Shown: piece after piece, positions 27,073 to 40,912 of the stretch
Layout of the letters: the number at the start of each line of letters is the position of its first letter
Numbering within the stretch: position 1 is the stretch's first letter
Source of the DNA: Climacteris rufus
Taxonomy: Eukaryota; Chordata; Aves; Passeriformes; Climacteridae
Assembly (NCBI GenBank): GCA_013398175.1
Contig: VZRZ01006181.1
Location: 3,036,032-3,100,031 of the forward strand
Direction of reading: 5' to 3'
DNA length: 64,000 nt
The notes under the pieces: generated by a model
What the model was told of the DNA's origin: nothing
The model's input: only the letters and a program-made list of their open reading frames with translations
Databases searched by the model: none
Made by a program: the position numbers and the translations under genes

Positions 27073-27661
27073 AATGACCTGCTACTGAATGAAAGTTCAG
27101 AATTTTGTGACACCTGAGTAGTCTTCAGAAACTCCTTCCTTCTGTGGACCACTCATAGATTACAAAAAGAATCATATTTTCAATTTATAGTGAAGTTTCG
27201 TTTGAAGACCTCATCATTGATTTGCAGCATTATCTATTAGCCTTGCAGTAATGAGGGAGTTGCATATTGTCATTCACTTTTCCAAGGGGAAAACTGAGAG
27301 GTGAAAAATAAGGCTTTGCCAGAACTATGAGAAGTACCAACTTTATTAAAATGTGGGCCTTCCCTAAGAGACAGAAGGAGAGTTAACACCTACAAAGACT
27401 CAAGCTTTCAGGATGGGATCGAACCATAGCCTTCACCATTCAATGTTCTCTCTCAAAACCAAACAGTGCTGTTGGGTTTTCTTTTCACTCCTTCTTGCTG
27501 CACAGGCTGAGAAGCAAATTGCACACACCAGACTGGCTTCTCAAGGCAATAAGTGAAAATGGCATTTTAAAATAATAGTTGCCATGTCCTGCAGCTCAGA
27601 ACTGTCATATTGCCTGTGAAAAGCTCACTCCTTCCCAGAAGTGATGTGTACAAAGTAATAT

Positions 27662-27690
27662 GAATGTGTGTGTGTGCATGTGGATGTGTC
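27662..27690. repeat. Short (TG)n tract
   Basis: About six TG units continue into degraded GTGGATGTGTCTGGG sequence. Confidence 0.65.
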
Positions 27691-30600
27691 TGGGTCTGGG
27701 ACACAGACAGAATCCCTACCTGGGAATGGCTTGCTATTATTAGACATGCAGTTACCAGGGGTTATGTAAGACAATTGGAGCTCTGTTTTTTAACAGAGAC
27801 ATGATTCATGCTACTTGTAGTAACAGTAACCACCTCCAAACGAGACAGAAAGCAGACACAGACAAAAGGCTGAAGAAATCAATGCTGGCTGAACACAGCC
27901 ATGCTCCTGATACCTTCTGCTTCTCAAACAGATTTAGTGGAGATTGATGCTAATTCCAAAGGCTTCTGGAGTTACTGAGCCGGTGCATCTGTATCGGTGG
28001 TGTTCGTGGGGAGTGGCTGAGGCTGCAGGAGCTGTGAGGGGTGACAGCATTGGGCACACTTTGCCATGTTCCCAGCAATGTCTCTGGTGTTCTGCAGGAG
28101 GCTGAGGGAGCTGTGAGCAGAACTAGCACTCCTACTCTATTTTCTCAGTTACTCCTGCTGGGAAAGGCTGGAACCAAAACAACTTTTGGCTCCTCTGCAG
28201 TTAACACTTCTACAGACATTTTTATAGTAATGTGGAGGGAGAGTCGAGACCTGGAGTAGCTTTGAACTTCTGCCAGCGCTCTTCATTAGAGCAAATTGTG
28301 AAATCTGATTGAACTAGAATAGCTCTAAGCTCCCCTACAGCTAAGATTCCTGATCCGTCTCCTATGGTACCTCTTGCTGGTTGTGGCAGAGATCAGAATA
28401 TCTGCAAGCGCCCCGATAATTTTGTTGATCTGGGCCATTTTCTTATAACATTTTCTGTCACAAAATAGGAGGAGTAAGGTAGCTGCCAGATTGTCTACAG
28501 TCAAAAACTCAATCACCTCCTCACAGAATTTGTTTCCTGATAAGAAAAAATGTTGAGTTCAGACACCGGGGGGATGCTTATTTACAGTGTCACCTTCCAA
28601 AAATAAAAGGTGGGGAAGTTGCTATCAGGTCCCCTCAAGTCACTGCCATTCCCTACCATGCCTCTTCTTGGAAGATTGTGGATCTCCTGTAAAATCTCAT
28701 TTCAGCATCATCTAAACCATTCTGCATAGTAACTTCTGCTGTCAAGGAAGAAGATGCTGAAAATTTGCAAATGGTCTTTTTAGCACTCAGGAGACAGCCC
28801 TCCTACGTTAGCAGAACTTATCCAACAACAGAGCCAACTGCCTTCAGTTTCATTCAAAAAAGTTTTGAAATGACCAGAGAAGAGGCCTCTGAGAGCCACA
28901 GAAAAGAGCTGAATACTGAATTCTAATAAATCCCAAGAGTATCATTTGCTAATACTGAAGTAAGAATAACAACAATTATTGCTGTTATTTTCCTTAATGC
29001 ATCATGCTGCATATACTACACAGAAATCACTTCAGCTACTATTAATGTTAGTAATCATTCTCCATCAGCCACACTGCATACAGTTTTAAGAGAAAAGTGA
29101 AAAATAACTCAGAGTGCCTTAAAAATGGCATTGTAGTCATATCCTGACTCTGTGTTTTCCTGGCACAGAGTGTTTAAAACCCAGATCTGAATAACACAGC
29201 TGGCACTGACATCTCTACATTTCAGGCACTCTTAAGAAAAATCCTGGTTTGATGCAGATGATACATAACTTTAAAAAGCAAATAATTATCACAAATATAC
29301 ATCACACCTCAGGACACGCTGCTGTCAGTGACTTGACATTTCAAATGATGAGTTTCACAAATGCGCATAACCATCAGATTTGATTGAACAATGTTTTAGA
29401 ATAATTCACATGCTCATCTAGAACTTTTTTCATTGTGTTTTGGCACTGAAGCATGAAACAGGAAGTCTACAGTGGTTTTCTCTTTGCTTGTGAGGAAGCA
29501 AGTGCTTTGATCAGTCCTATGTACTCCAAGGCTGTAGTCAGTTATTCCTCAATGGATAATGAAACTAAAGCCCAGAGTGACTTGGTTTCTCTGTGGATCC
29601 CGTGTGATATTTTATATATAGCTTTTGACATAAATCAAACAAGCTTTCATTTGTACAGTTTGAGGCCAGAGGCAGCAAACACACAGGAAGAATGGTATGG
29701 GAAAACATGTTCATGGTGCTTTTTACCTAGGCTTTTTACTGTGTTGGTTACCAAGTTTTTAATGAATGACTGGCAAGGGAAAATATTCAGAGACAAGAGA
29801 CAGTCATCCAAAGCAACAAAAAAAATTCAAAATAATTTAAATTTTTTCAGAACTGACAGTAACACTGTTGTTTAGCTCAGCATTCAGGCAGTGATGGTAA
29901 AAATGTTAAAAACTTAAGGAAAAGATTCCTTGTCTCAGACTTTGCCCGTCAGAATCCATGCAAATGTGATTTTTAATATAAATCTTTCTCTAGTAAAGGC
30001 AGATAAAAATCATGCAAGCATTTTCATCTCCTTATAAAACAAGTCACATAATGAAAACTCAGAGAGAGGGAGAAATTCCATCAAGAAGATGCTAAGGTAT
30101 TTTGCGGGGGAAGGAGGTTGTTCAATTTTTCTGTTTATCTGTTTGATTACCTGGCTCTTTGTGCTTGAGAAAACCAGATGTATTGGTGAAACTTTTATTT
30201 CCTAGTTTACCTTAAAGGGGATAGTTCTGTGACAAATGGATGAAATCCATTGAAATTTATAGCTGGAATTTATTCCATTGTCCTACATGGAATTCTACCT
30301 TTAATTAATGTAAACACTATCTCATCATTTCCACAAGCAACAAGCCATGAAAAAAACAGTATTTAATTACTTTTATCAGTTATCATTTTGTATCATGTTC
30401 CATACGCATGACGGGGTACTTCCGACTTGTGGTTGAGATCATCTTTCAGCATTAAGAACCACAGATTTGGTGGCCAGACATCAATGCATCAAGTGCTGTA
30501 CCATTTTGTCCAGGAGGGAGGGGGTATGGCAGAACCAGTGTCAATAGTGTAAATCTTCATTGAATTGTGTTGTGTGTTGAGATTATACAGTCCGTGCACC

Positions 30601-31636
30601 TCAGTGAAAATACCCTTTCAGTTTGAAAAGCTAGTTACTGAAATATGGAGATCTATTCTTTGAGGACATTCAGTACTTTCTTCAATACACCAACATCTGT
30701 GGGACTAAGGGTTTCAGGGTTTATGCCAAAGCATTTGCAAGGACAGCATTCAATGATACCAAAGCAACGTTTAGGGGAGGAGGAAAAAACTCAGCTCATT
30801 TTCTTCATATGCTTTCATTGTTTTTGTTCTTCCTGAAAAATAATGTCCTTTCAGATTTCGTTTGACATCTCCATGATGTTGAACAGATTCGGAGAAATCA
30901 CCAATATTTTGACAGGGTTCCTTGGCAATGAAATGTTCATGAAGCTCATCTGTCATGAGCTAATCTGGCTCATCTAGCCAAAGCAGTAGCTTAGGCAGAT
31001 ATATTACTGTAACAACTTAATTTCTACACATTTTCTTCGTCTCTGGTGATTGCAGTGATGGCAAGTCATATTTCAGTTGCAGAAACATTGGTATTAATTG
31101 CAGCACAACTACACCTTTGGTTTTGTGAGGACCTTGCTTAAGGTAGCAAGGCAGGGTGATATTGTCCGAGTGCCACCTTCTTTTTAACAAGACAATACTG
31201 TGATTGCATTGGCCATCCTTAGTGTTCATGGCTTCAAAGCCTAAACCTCTTACTTGTTCCCTTCCCACAAACCTTTTGAGTTTCATACCATGATGTTGAT
31301 GCCTTATAACCTACAGCATCAGCACATAAATGCCTGAGGCTGTTTATACTCTCAAACTGCTTCTATTAATACTAAGTATCTGTAGAAAAGCAGCACTCAA
31401 GATTCAACAACGCTCACAGTACACAAGCACTACCCACAAATCAGTCTGTTCCCAGGAAAGGTTATGTAGGTGCAGTTCCACTGAGCTCAGATGATTTACT
31501 CAATATTCAACACCAACATCAATAAAATTATGACTTTATCTGTTTGCCTCAGTCACACCCCACTTTAATGAACTGCTTTGGAAATTATGTGGTTTCACTC
31601 AACGTTCAGGTATGATTCTGAAGGCTCCATAGTACA

Positions 31637-31682
31637 AATATATTTATATATATCACATATATATGTATGTATGTATATGGTT
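31637..31682. repeat. TA-rich alternating tract
   Basis: Alternating ATATAT with TATG tetranucleotide units over about 45 bases. Confidence 0.65.
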
Positions 31683-34600
31683 ACTTATATGTATCTCTCT
31701 GTGCATGTGTACAATACTGTATCTTCTTGTTGCCACCTGTGAAGAGTGGTCTGACACACTGCCATGGTTCAGTCTGGCATCATGGACTTTTGTATCCATT
31801 TAAAGTCTTAGCTGAACATTACATTAGAGCTTTTGGTGACCTGCCTCTGCGCTGTTTAAGCCTACCAACTACTGACATTTAGTTGCCTCTTCCAAATTCC
31901 AGTTATCTTCGTTTCAAATCAGGTGTGCAAAGTCCAAACATTTGCTTAACACTGCCCAGCATGGCTTTATCCTGCTCCGCCCCCCACGAGGAGCAGCCAG
32001 GAGAGTGGCACACACTCTGCCTGGGCACCCGCCTCAGCTGCAAGTGTGGAGTTTATACACCCAACATGCTGAGCGTGATGAGATCTTCATTAGTGGAAAA
32101 TAGGCAGCACTCAGATTTAGATCTTCAATGAGAGACCACTTTTCAGAATGTTCAGGGTTGAGGCCTTGTACCGCTGCCCAGGTAGGAGGGGCCATTCGGC
32201 ATGGGAAGTGGAAAGTCAGCAGGAGACTGACCTGAGCTCTGAGATATGGTTGGCTGTTGCATTGAGAGTACTGCTTGCACATAAAGGAATATCAGAAGAA
32301 TCAACAGACTAAAGTGAGACCTCAAAAATGCCTATTCCAAGTGCCAAAATCAAACTTAAGAACTGCAGCTTAAGGACAGTGAAATTCTATCGTATCAGAT
32401 AAAAGGCAGTGAAAGAAGGGGAAAAGAAACAGATGCAGACAAGTAATAGAGGGCCTGAGAGACAAAAAGTGGGAACATAATGTAGACTTTCTTACAAACT
32501 ACACTGCTATTCCGGATTTCAGTAAGTACCTCTGGGACTTCAGGGAGAGATTTTTTTCTCTAGTGCTATTGCAAACATGTCCTTGTGGGAAACTGGCCTT
32601 TACCAGGCTAGAGCAGTCCAGCCTCTTTAAACAGTCTTTCTGCAAATGTCTAATCCATTAACAAATTAATTTCTGATTTCCAGGCCATACTGATAGTGGA
32701 CATACAGTGTTCCCAGCAGAATACAGAAATGAGCAGTTTCCTCTCCTAAAAGAAGCTTTGACTATTATGAAAAATTAATGCTTATGGCCATCTAATAACA
32801 TGTCCTGTGTTGCTAGATTTTTGTGGGGTTTATGGCACAAGTTCTGGCCTCTGTTGGAATGGTGGGTTTTATATTCCAGTCTATCTTGATCACTGTTGAA
32901 GACACTGGGGTTGGATATCTACCTATAGGTAGGCAACAGCCTAACCTTGTTCATGTAACATAAATGCCCTAGTCAGTCCTAGTCAGAGGATGCACTTTCT
33001 CCTTAAAAATAAACAGTAAAATATATCTGGAGTAATGCACTTCATGCAGAAAGTTGATTCTTGAATCATGTTTGTTGATGGCTAGTACTGCTGTTTTCAT
33101 CTCCTCCTTCTTGTTGTGGCTTTAAGAATTTAATCCAAAATGCTACTCTCAGAGAGAAAAAGTGACCAGAAAAGAATTGAATTTACAGCCCAGTCTGAAA
33201 ATATATAATGACTTTGAAAGCATCAATTAAAACTGACTCCACCTTATTCAAGAGATGTGTACAACATGTGGATTAAGATCAGACATGGCAACTTCTGAGG
33301 CACTAGCAAGTTACTTTCCATTTCCTCATGATAGACAGCACTGTTCCAGTACAGCAAATAAGAATAATTAGAAATAGGCTCACAAGAAGCTCATCTTTTA
33401 ATTTTTTCCTTACTAGAGATCACAAGAAAGGCAGAAGGAAGCATTCTGAAGATATCAGGGAAAAGACTATTGCACGGATAAAATAAATAGCAATTAACTA
33501 AAAAATTGAGTCTGCTTGATCGGGAATCACTAAAGGAAAGTAACAGAAGACTGTGGTACCAGGTCTTCAGCAAAGAGAAAGAGATGTTTTGCTGATTGTT
33601 CCTTGCTGGTCAGACATAGGAGTGCCCCTAACAAACTGGGAATAGTGAATGTGTTTGATGGTGTCTCTGAACACACAGAAGTACATCCAGGGGGAGAGAT
33701 AGAAATGTCCTGCAAGAAACCAATCTAGAAAATGCCAATTTCAGGACCAAGCAACAGCAGTAAGATGATGTTTATAATATCTAAGTCATTTATAAATGAA
33801 ATGTGATGGTGTGTTGTGTAAAGAGCAGAGTCAGGCCAATGCTTGCTTCTGTGTGTTTTAGGTAATACAGTATGACAGACCACATCAGATCAATGGTGCT
33901 GATTAATGAACAGCTCTGGAAAGGTAGCTAAGAAGAGATGAAAGGGTCAAGACACAAATTTCAGGAGGGAGAAGGAGGACCAGTGCCTCAGAATATAGAG
34001 TTATGGTTCAGGAGCCCATTAATCATCAGCATTATTATGTAAAGCACCACGTTTTCTCCTGACTTTATGCCCACTGCAACTGCACTGAAGCCGGTATAAA
34101 ACTGACCTAAAGTGTACATCTTAAATCACAATCTGTAGTACATCACTGCTATCATAAAATGGACCTTCCTTAATAAAAACACGGCTACGATTAATGTTCC
34201 TCACACCCTCTAAATTACCAGATAAAATTTGGAAAGAGCAAGGTGGAATAGAAGTGAGCATATATAAAATGCCCAAGTTACTATCATTAGTGGGAATATT
34301 TAAGTAATAAAGGTCTGCATTTCTGGAATGCATTCATGCAGAAAATTTATCCTCCAAAATCTTAATTAAGCACACAGTACTCAATGGAACAGAAGTATAA
34401 TGCTTTCTTTTTCTGGATAGAGGAGCCCAGGTAGACAGGGGAAAAGTTACTTAACCCAATGTCACACATCCCATTCCTCCTGCTTGTCTTCTCTCTTTTT
34501 ACCTTCTCTCTTTTGTCCTCTTACAGCCAAAGATTCTTTTCCTCTAATTTTTTCCAAGCTTGATTAACTCTTTTAGAAAATTTGGGGTATTTCATTCTCT

Positions 34601-37600
34601 GTTGCACTCTCAATGTTCTAAGAAGCACCATCAGCTTTGTTGTTTTTATGTACTTTAAAAGTACCTAACAACTGCTGAGGATCTCAGTGCTTTATGCTCA
34701 TCACACTGGAGGAAAGAGATGTATCTTCCCAGGCCATAGCAAAAAAACATGGAGAAAAATGAAGATATTTTAAGTATAGCCTTTCACAGAGATTTTTGTG
34801 CCCAGATTTTGCAGAAGACTTCCAACAGCCCAACAACTTGTCTGCCTGACCCTTGATGTGAAGCCAGATTGAGTGCTAGGCAGTGCTACAAGAGAGAGCC
34901 ACTTGGATTGGGATCCCAGAGATTGGAAGAGCAATAATGACACAAAAAGAGAGGTGACAAAATATGCAGGATTAGTACATGCAGTTCTTAGGCTTCTCTT
35001 GTGTGAAATTAGGAGTGAAGTGAGCAGGAGTTCTGCTGAAGTAAAGACTAAAGACCCGATCCTGTGATTTTTCTGCTTCTAGTACGAGTTAAAAATGCAT
35101 GTTAACTGAAGTACTAGGCAGTCTTTAAGGCACATGGGATTTATGCCTTAAAAAGGTGAGCAACAGCCACATAAAAGACAGACTGATGTGTGCAAAGTGG
35201 ATGTAAGAAGCAAGGTCAGCGTTAACAGAACAGGTGGGGCGTATATGGAAGTGGTAAGGAGAGCTTGAAAGGAAGCCATGCTGAGTGTTAGCAAGGACTT
35301 AAATCTACAGAATCCTTTGGCATTATTGCACCTTTGAAATTCAATCCTTGGTGCTGGTCAAAGGTGTCACTGTTTTATGTAATTCTTTTGAGCTGACCTG
35401 ATGCATACGGTTCCTCTCCCAAGCCCTGGTGAAACTCAGAGGTTCAGGATAAGTTGTAGATTTTGTGTGTGTGTGTTTGAATTTACCTAATTTGCAATTC
35501 AAAGCAGACTCCAAGAGGGGAGAACCTAAAAAAACTGGAATCAAAGAAAATGTTTGCTTCAGCCCCTGTGAAATATAGCTGCCAGGTTTCATGTAGCCTG
35601 TTGAAATCAGTATGTAGTATATATTCCAGTCACTAAGAAACATCATCATTACAAAGTGTGTGAATTGAATGTAAAACTGAATGTATATTTTGTGAAGCAC
35701 ATTATTACAGTGTCATCTAAAATCCTTCATTATGTGTGTTGGTGCTCATTCCAGTGTTCCTGCTGCATGAACAGTGGGGTTTTTTAATTGTGTTGCATTT
35801 TCAGACATAAATTCCAACTTGCACAGTGACATTAGCTACCTGTGAAATAACAATTACATCTCTTGTCATTTTTCATTCACCTACTTGATTTCTTTGATAA
35901 AACAAATATTTGCTTTTCTTGTCTGCTCAGAGTAGGCAAAATAATTTTTTCATGGAAATGGCATCAGTGGCTTCCCTGTGGGTAGGCCTGAATATGCTGA
36001 TGTCTTTGCACAACTGAAGTGAGCAGGATTTAAGTCTGTCCCTGGATGTTAACTTCAGACATACTCCCAACATCCGCAATGAGCCACCCAAGGATCATAA
36101 GAAGCTAGCAAAGGAAGAGTTCTGTTAGTCTAGAGAGGGATTCAAGTCCCCCAAAAATGTAAATACTCCCAAAAACGTAGATTCGGATGGGGAAATCACC
36201 ATCTAATAAATATTGCTGCTGAGGTTTTTCTGTGGATCCCTTTCTGTCTTTGTCCATTGATTCCAACTTTCCATTTAGCTCAGAAGATTTCAGAGATAAA
36301 ACCGCTGCTGAGCTGAATCTTTCCTGCAAGTCTGGCAATAAGTTACTTCCCTGGTGTTACTGCAGTAGACCAGGTGGCTGATGGGAGAAAAGTGGGGCTT
36401 CTGCTTTGATATGAGCTGTTGTTTTTGTGATGTAAAGACAGCAAAAGACACGAAGGAGGATTTTTTCCTTCTTTTTCCTGCCTTTCAGTCCTGAGGAAGT
36501 GTCTGTTGCTGCTCAGAACAGGACTGGCCTTGTTGTTCTGACGAGATGCACTTGAGTGCCAAGTTTGTGCTAGCTCTCCATCACTGCTCCGTGCTCATGC
36601 CACTGGAGTGAGCAACTTCTCAGAATGAATCCTGCTGATAGCACTTTGCTGCCTGACCCTCCCTCTCCCCCTCACCTCACCAGATTAGGTTGCATGGGCA
36701 GACTGGGGTAACTGGGGACTGACTCTGTGGTCATTTGCAGCCAGGGTTGGAGGGATTGAAGCAGGAAGATATTCGGCACTACCAGGCTGCAGCCAGCTGT
36801 ACTCACAGCAGAGAATGCCAGTTAAGAGTTGTAGCAAGTTTTCTTGGTCTCAGTAAATAATTATTATTTCCCCCTGACCTTTCCTTTTGATTCTTCCTGG
36901 TACAGACACAGCCTCTCTCTGTTCCCTGCCCCAATGAACGTCTGCACTAGGTCCAAGGCTTGGAGTAATTTACCTGAAGAGTGATACCATTTGGAAACCA
37001 CTGTAAGTATACTTTATCTCTTATAAAAGACTTCTTGTTCAGCAAAAAAAAAGACATCTTAAAAAAACAAAAACAAACTGCAGCACCTGTGAGCCTTACT
37101 GATGAGGGTAAACTAAGTTTTGCTTTTGAAATTTGCAAGGAAATATGTGGGCAAAAAGTATGTCAATAAAAAACTGTTAAATATTTAAGTCATAGCCTCA
37201 CAGCATAGTTCAGCAATGGCTGGTTTGATCTGCTTGTATCTTTTAGTTTGGCAGGTTCTCCCTACTTATTTCTCTAGTTTGTGTTGTTCTAGTTGGTTCA
37301 TCCATGTTTGTCTTTGGAGTGTTTATCTTCTTTTTCATTCTTACTACTTTTTAATGAGAAACCTTTCCTCTCGTTGGTGTTTCAGGCAACACAGATGGAA
37401 TCTACTGCAACTTCTTAAGGTTTACTCAGTTCTTTCCAGGCCTTGCGTCATTTATGATTTAAGGCCATTATGATTTGGTAGATTTGGCTGGATTACATAG
37501 GTAAAGTTGCTTGAGAGAATTTTGACTTTGCATTGAGGTTTTATTATGCTCTGAAATGACCAGTTGTCTGTTATTTGTACTTTTTTCCCTGTAACTATCA

Positions 37601-38332
37601 TAGTTTTGAATTCTTTTGATCAGTTCTCAGTAATTGCCAGTATTGTCACAGTGTTGGTGTAGCCAAGATGTCCTAAGGTTACAAGTCAGGCAAGTTCTGT
37701 AGTCAGAAACCAACTCTCATGAAACTTGTGGTTTAGATGGAATAAATGGACAAATTTGCGGGCATATAAACCCCACTTCAGGCATGAAAAGGACCCAGCA
37801 AATTTCAATCTTACTTTAACTTAATCTCTGAGTTTAATTTAATTATGTTAATCAGTCTCCTGTAAGGGATTTTGGAGTTTATTTTACTTTTCTGTGTTGA
37901 TTAAATTTTCCAGGCTTTTATTGCACCAGAACATTGGGTCTCTCTTGTCAGTTCTCCGTGCCTCCCATTCTTGCTTTGCAGTGTTCCGCTGGGATTTCTC
38001 TTTCATATTACATTTTATGGCGATGTTTTCAGGGGTTTGTGTTTTCCATTGTAAGACACAAACTTGCAATCAGAGATTTTAAACAAACTGCCAGTCATGT
38101 AGCTGTAACAGCATGAAGATCAATGTGGCTGCAAAATCATCAGAGAAGCTGTGTGAATATTCAGGCAGTCAGCCTGTGCAGGACTTTTAACTACTGAAGC
38201 AACACTTCTGGCAGGAAAACTCTGATGGCTCAGGTGGCTTAAAGTGAGCTTGTCTTGGGAGGCTTCACCCTCAGCTCTGGCATTCAGTGTGCCCTCAATT
38301 CTAAGGTGAGGTCTCTGGGCAGATTTCAGTGC

Positions 38333-38490
38333 TTTCTTGTTGTTCTTTCGGGCCTTTTTTTTTTTTTTTTTTTTTTTTTTTAGTGTTTGTTCTCATCTCC
38401 CTTCCTTTTTTTTNTTTCTTGTTGTTCTTTCGGGCCTTTTTTTTTTTTTTTTTTTTGTATTCAGTGATTGTGCTCATCTCCCTCTCTTTA
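38333..38490. repeat. Two near-identical poly-T units around a single N
   Basis: The unit TTTCTTGTTGTTCTTTCGGG followed by poly-T and then TCATCTCCCT-type sequence occurs at 38333 and again at 38415, 82 bases apart. A lone N at 38414 sits exactly at the junction. The first T run is 27 bases and the second 20. The tails after the T runs also match with a few differences. This may be a real tandem duplication, but an unmerged overlap of two sequence ends is more likely. Confidence 0.8.
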
Positions 38491-40735
38491 CTTTGTCAGT
38501 TTCTAAATATGTATTGTCAATGTCATGTCTGGAAGAGACACAACACTGGCAGTGATAAGCACTGATATCAGGAGCTGTGTTAGTCGCACACAGGCAGAGG
38601 AAGAATGTGCAGCAGAACACTCAGGAAAAATATTGCTTAAAATCAGACGTGAACTATTTTCACACTCTTATTTTTAGGGTCTGAAAAGCTGGAGGTTTTT
38701 TCCCAATTATACACAGCCTTTGTGAATTACTAAGGTTACAAATGAACTGTACACCAGTGAGTTAAGTGCAGTGCTTGGACACTACAGGCATCTCTGACCT
38801 GAGGGCACTTACTATAAGGTGAAGCCATATCTGTGAGAAGGTGAAATAATGCCTGGAACATGGGTGGGCAGACTCAGCCAGGAGCAGCACTTATAACAAC
38901 ATCAGCAACCCTGTGGCACGTTCCCTCTGTGCTGTTTAATATGCGACGAACAAAGGTCTGGTTGGTGACCCAGCCCTCCCTGTATTCAGAGGCTGAAAAC
39001 TGCCTCATTATTGTTCATTATGTAGTATTATTCTCGTGCAGTCACATTATCATAGCTTCCCCTGAGAGCCAGGATGCTGCTGTGGGCTCTGCACAGCTAC
39101 ACTGGTTCCTATACCTGAGCTAATTTGTTCATTGCTAACCTGATGTCTCTGCAGGACAGAGAGCTATTCCCCTTGTAAGGGAAGGTTCAAGCATTAGCTG
39201 GAGCTGCTGTGTGAGAAGTACAACATACACTGTCTATTTTTGACAGGGGCCTGGTTTGCTGGCCCCACTGTGAGAACGTGTTAACTCATCCAGGGGAAAT
39301 TCATTCCAAACTCATGTAATGGTTTCAAAGGAGATACATGCAAAAAAATCAACTGTGGAGAGCACGTGGAGGGTTGAGAGAGAGAAAGTTGTATGCAAGA
39401 GTGGCAGCAAGAAAGGGGAAGTGTAGCAGGGGTATTAAAAGCATTCCAAAGCTCAGAGGTAGTAATTAGTTTCTAGATAGCTTTGGGGTTAGGACATCCA
39501 AAATATTACCCATTCTGCCTTCAAATTAAACAGGAAGGAGCCAATTCTAGTTTACAGCCAGTGCCAGATCATTGCAGTCACTGCATCATTGTGAGTTGCC
39601 CACCATTTGAGACCTTGTTGTATGATAGTGCGGCGTTAAGGTACGTGGAAAGGAGGGAATGCCTCAGTGCAATAAGGATACTGACAGAAAACAGAAATAA
39701 GATGATGGTAGTGATTGTATGTCTTGCTTTACACGTGAGCTGGCAAGTACTGATACACACAGTTCAGTTCAGGGATGACACTGGATGCAGTTAGCCTGAT
39801 ACTAGGTACTGGAGAGCATACAAAGAAGAAACAAGATAATCTGTTTTAAGTGGTGTAAATTAACATAATGAAAAATAACACAATAAATATCAGGGAATGC
39901 TGAAAGTCAATACCAACAAAAATACACGGACATAGGATAGAAAATTTAAAGTGAGGGAGAAGGTAGGGTATTTAGAAATAAACTGGATAAATCTATTGTA
40001 AAACAGTAGCAAATAAGAAACCTGCAAGGACCCTCTAGACTTAGAAAGATTTGCATCTTTTTCTATTCCCAGCTCCTGGGATTCTGTGCATCAGGTCCAT
40101 GTACAGAAGTGCCATCCCTTTGCTGTATTGCTCTTCTGCTGTTCTTCACAGGGAGAAAGGATGATGGTTGCCCTCTGATAATTTTAAGAATGACTTCAAT
40201 ATTGGAAAAGACTTTTAATGCACCACAGGTGTGCGTGGAGAAGGAGATAGCTGGAGATCAGGATGGAGCCCCTTGCTCCAAGAGCACATTCCCAAGACTT
40301 GTGTTCCCAAGTCTTTTGCAAATATGTGGCAACTAACAAGTTGCCTTACTAATTTGTAAAGTACTTACTTACTTGTAAATTTACTTACTAAGTAAATACC
40401 AAAGGCCTTTTTTCCAGGATTAGTCTGTACACAGAAGAACATACTCACAAGAACTAAAGCAACAAAGTAGACTGACCCTAACTACTGAAACAATCACACA
40501 GGATTGCCAAGCAATGAAGTCCAGAGATGGGACATAGGTATCATTGGGAAGGTTCCACCAACAATATTTATTACTTGTTTCATTCTTGCTCCTACCCTGG
40601 TTCTTTCAGGGTTTTTGACACAGCAATAACAAGTCATACTTTTCCACAGTTAGTGTGCCATTTTTACCTTCTGGAACATGGAGATATATTAGAGAGCTTG
40701 CTGATGAACGTGTTCATAGAAGTAGTGTGCAATCA
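38491..40735. other. Gene-free DNA
   Basis: No gene was recognised. An imperfect ACTT/AAGT cluster with short self-complementary segments lies near 40.36-40.40 kb. Nothing else is visible. Confidence 0.5.
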
Positions 40736-40912
40736 GAAAAAAATTAGGTTGGAAGGGTCCTCTGGAGGTCTCTAGTGCAATTCCCTGCTCAGAGCAGAGC
40801 TGACTTCCAAGTTGGATTAGGTTACTCAGGGCCTTGTTCAATTAAGTTTAGAAAATCTCCAAGGATGGAGATGCCACAATCTGACTGAGCACTTAACAAC
40901 TTTCCCTGTGAA
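40736..40912 (-). mobile_element. CR1 LINE 3'-end fragment (antisense)
   Basis: Read on the + strand, AGGTTGGAAGGGTCCTCTGG, CCCTGCTCAGAGCAG, TCAGGGCCTTGTTCA and CTCCAAGGATGGAGATGCCA follow in order the reverse complement of a common avian CR1 3' end. The match is the clearest of the three CR1 pieces. The usual terminal ATTCTATG-type repeats at the left end are degraded. It is a 5'-truncated, non-coding copy. Confidence 0.88.

Larger units (their letters stand above)
27073..38332. other. Gene-free DNA
   Basis: No exon or RNA gene was recognised. Small TG-rich and TA-rich tracts occur near 27.66-27.70, 31.63-31.68 and 35.47 kb. The 140-codon frame at 29.45-29.88 kb has no recognisable domain. 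The stretch at about 29.14-29.42 kb is repeat-free and may be regulatory, but this is weak. A short GC-rich patch lies near 31.97-32.04 kb. Confidence 0.5.

Noticed and set aside
29453..29875. 140-codon open frame, + strand
   Set aside because: No recognisable family, and no promoter or splice context; treated as random.
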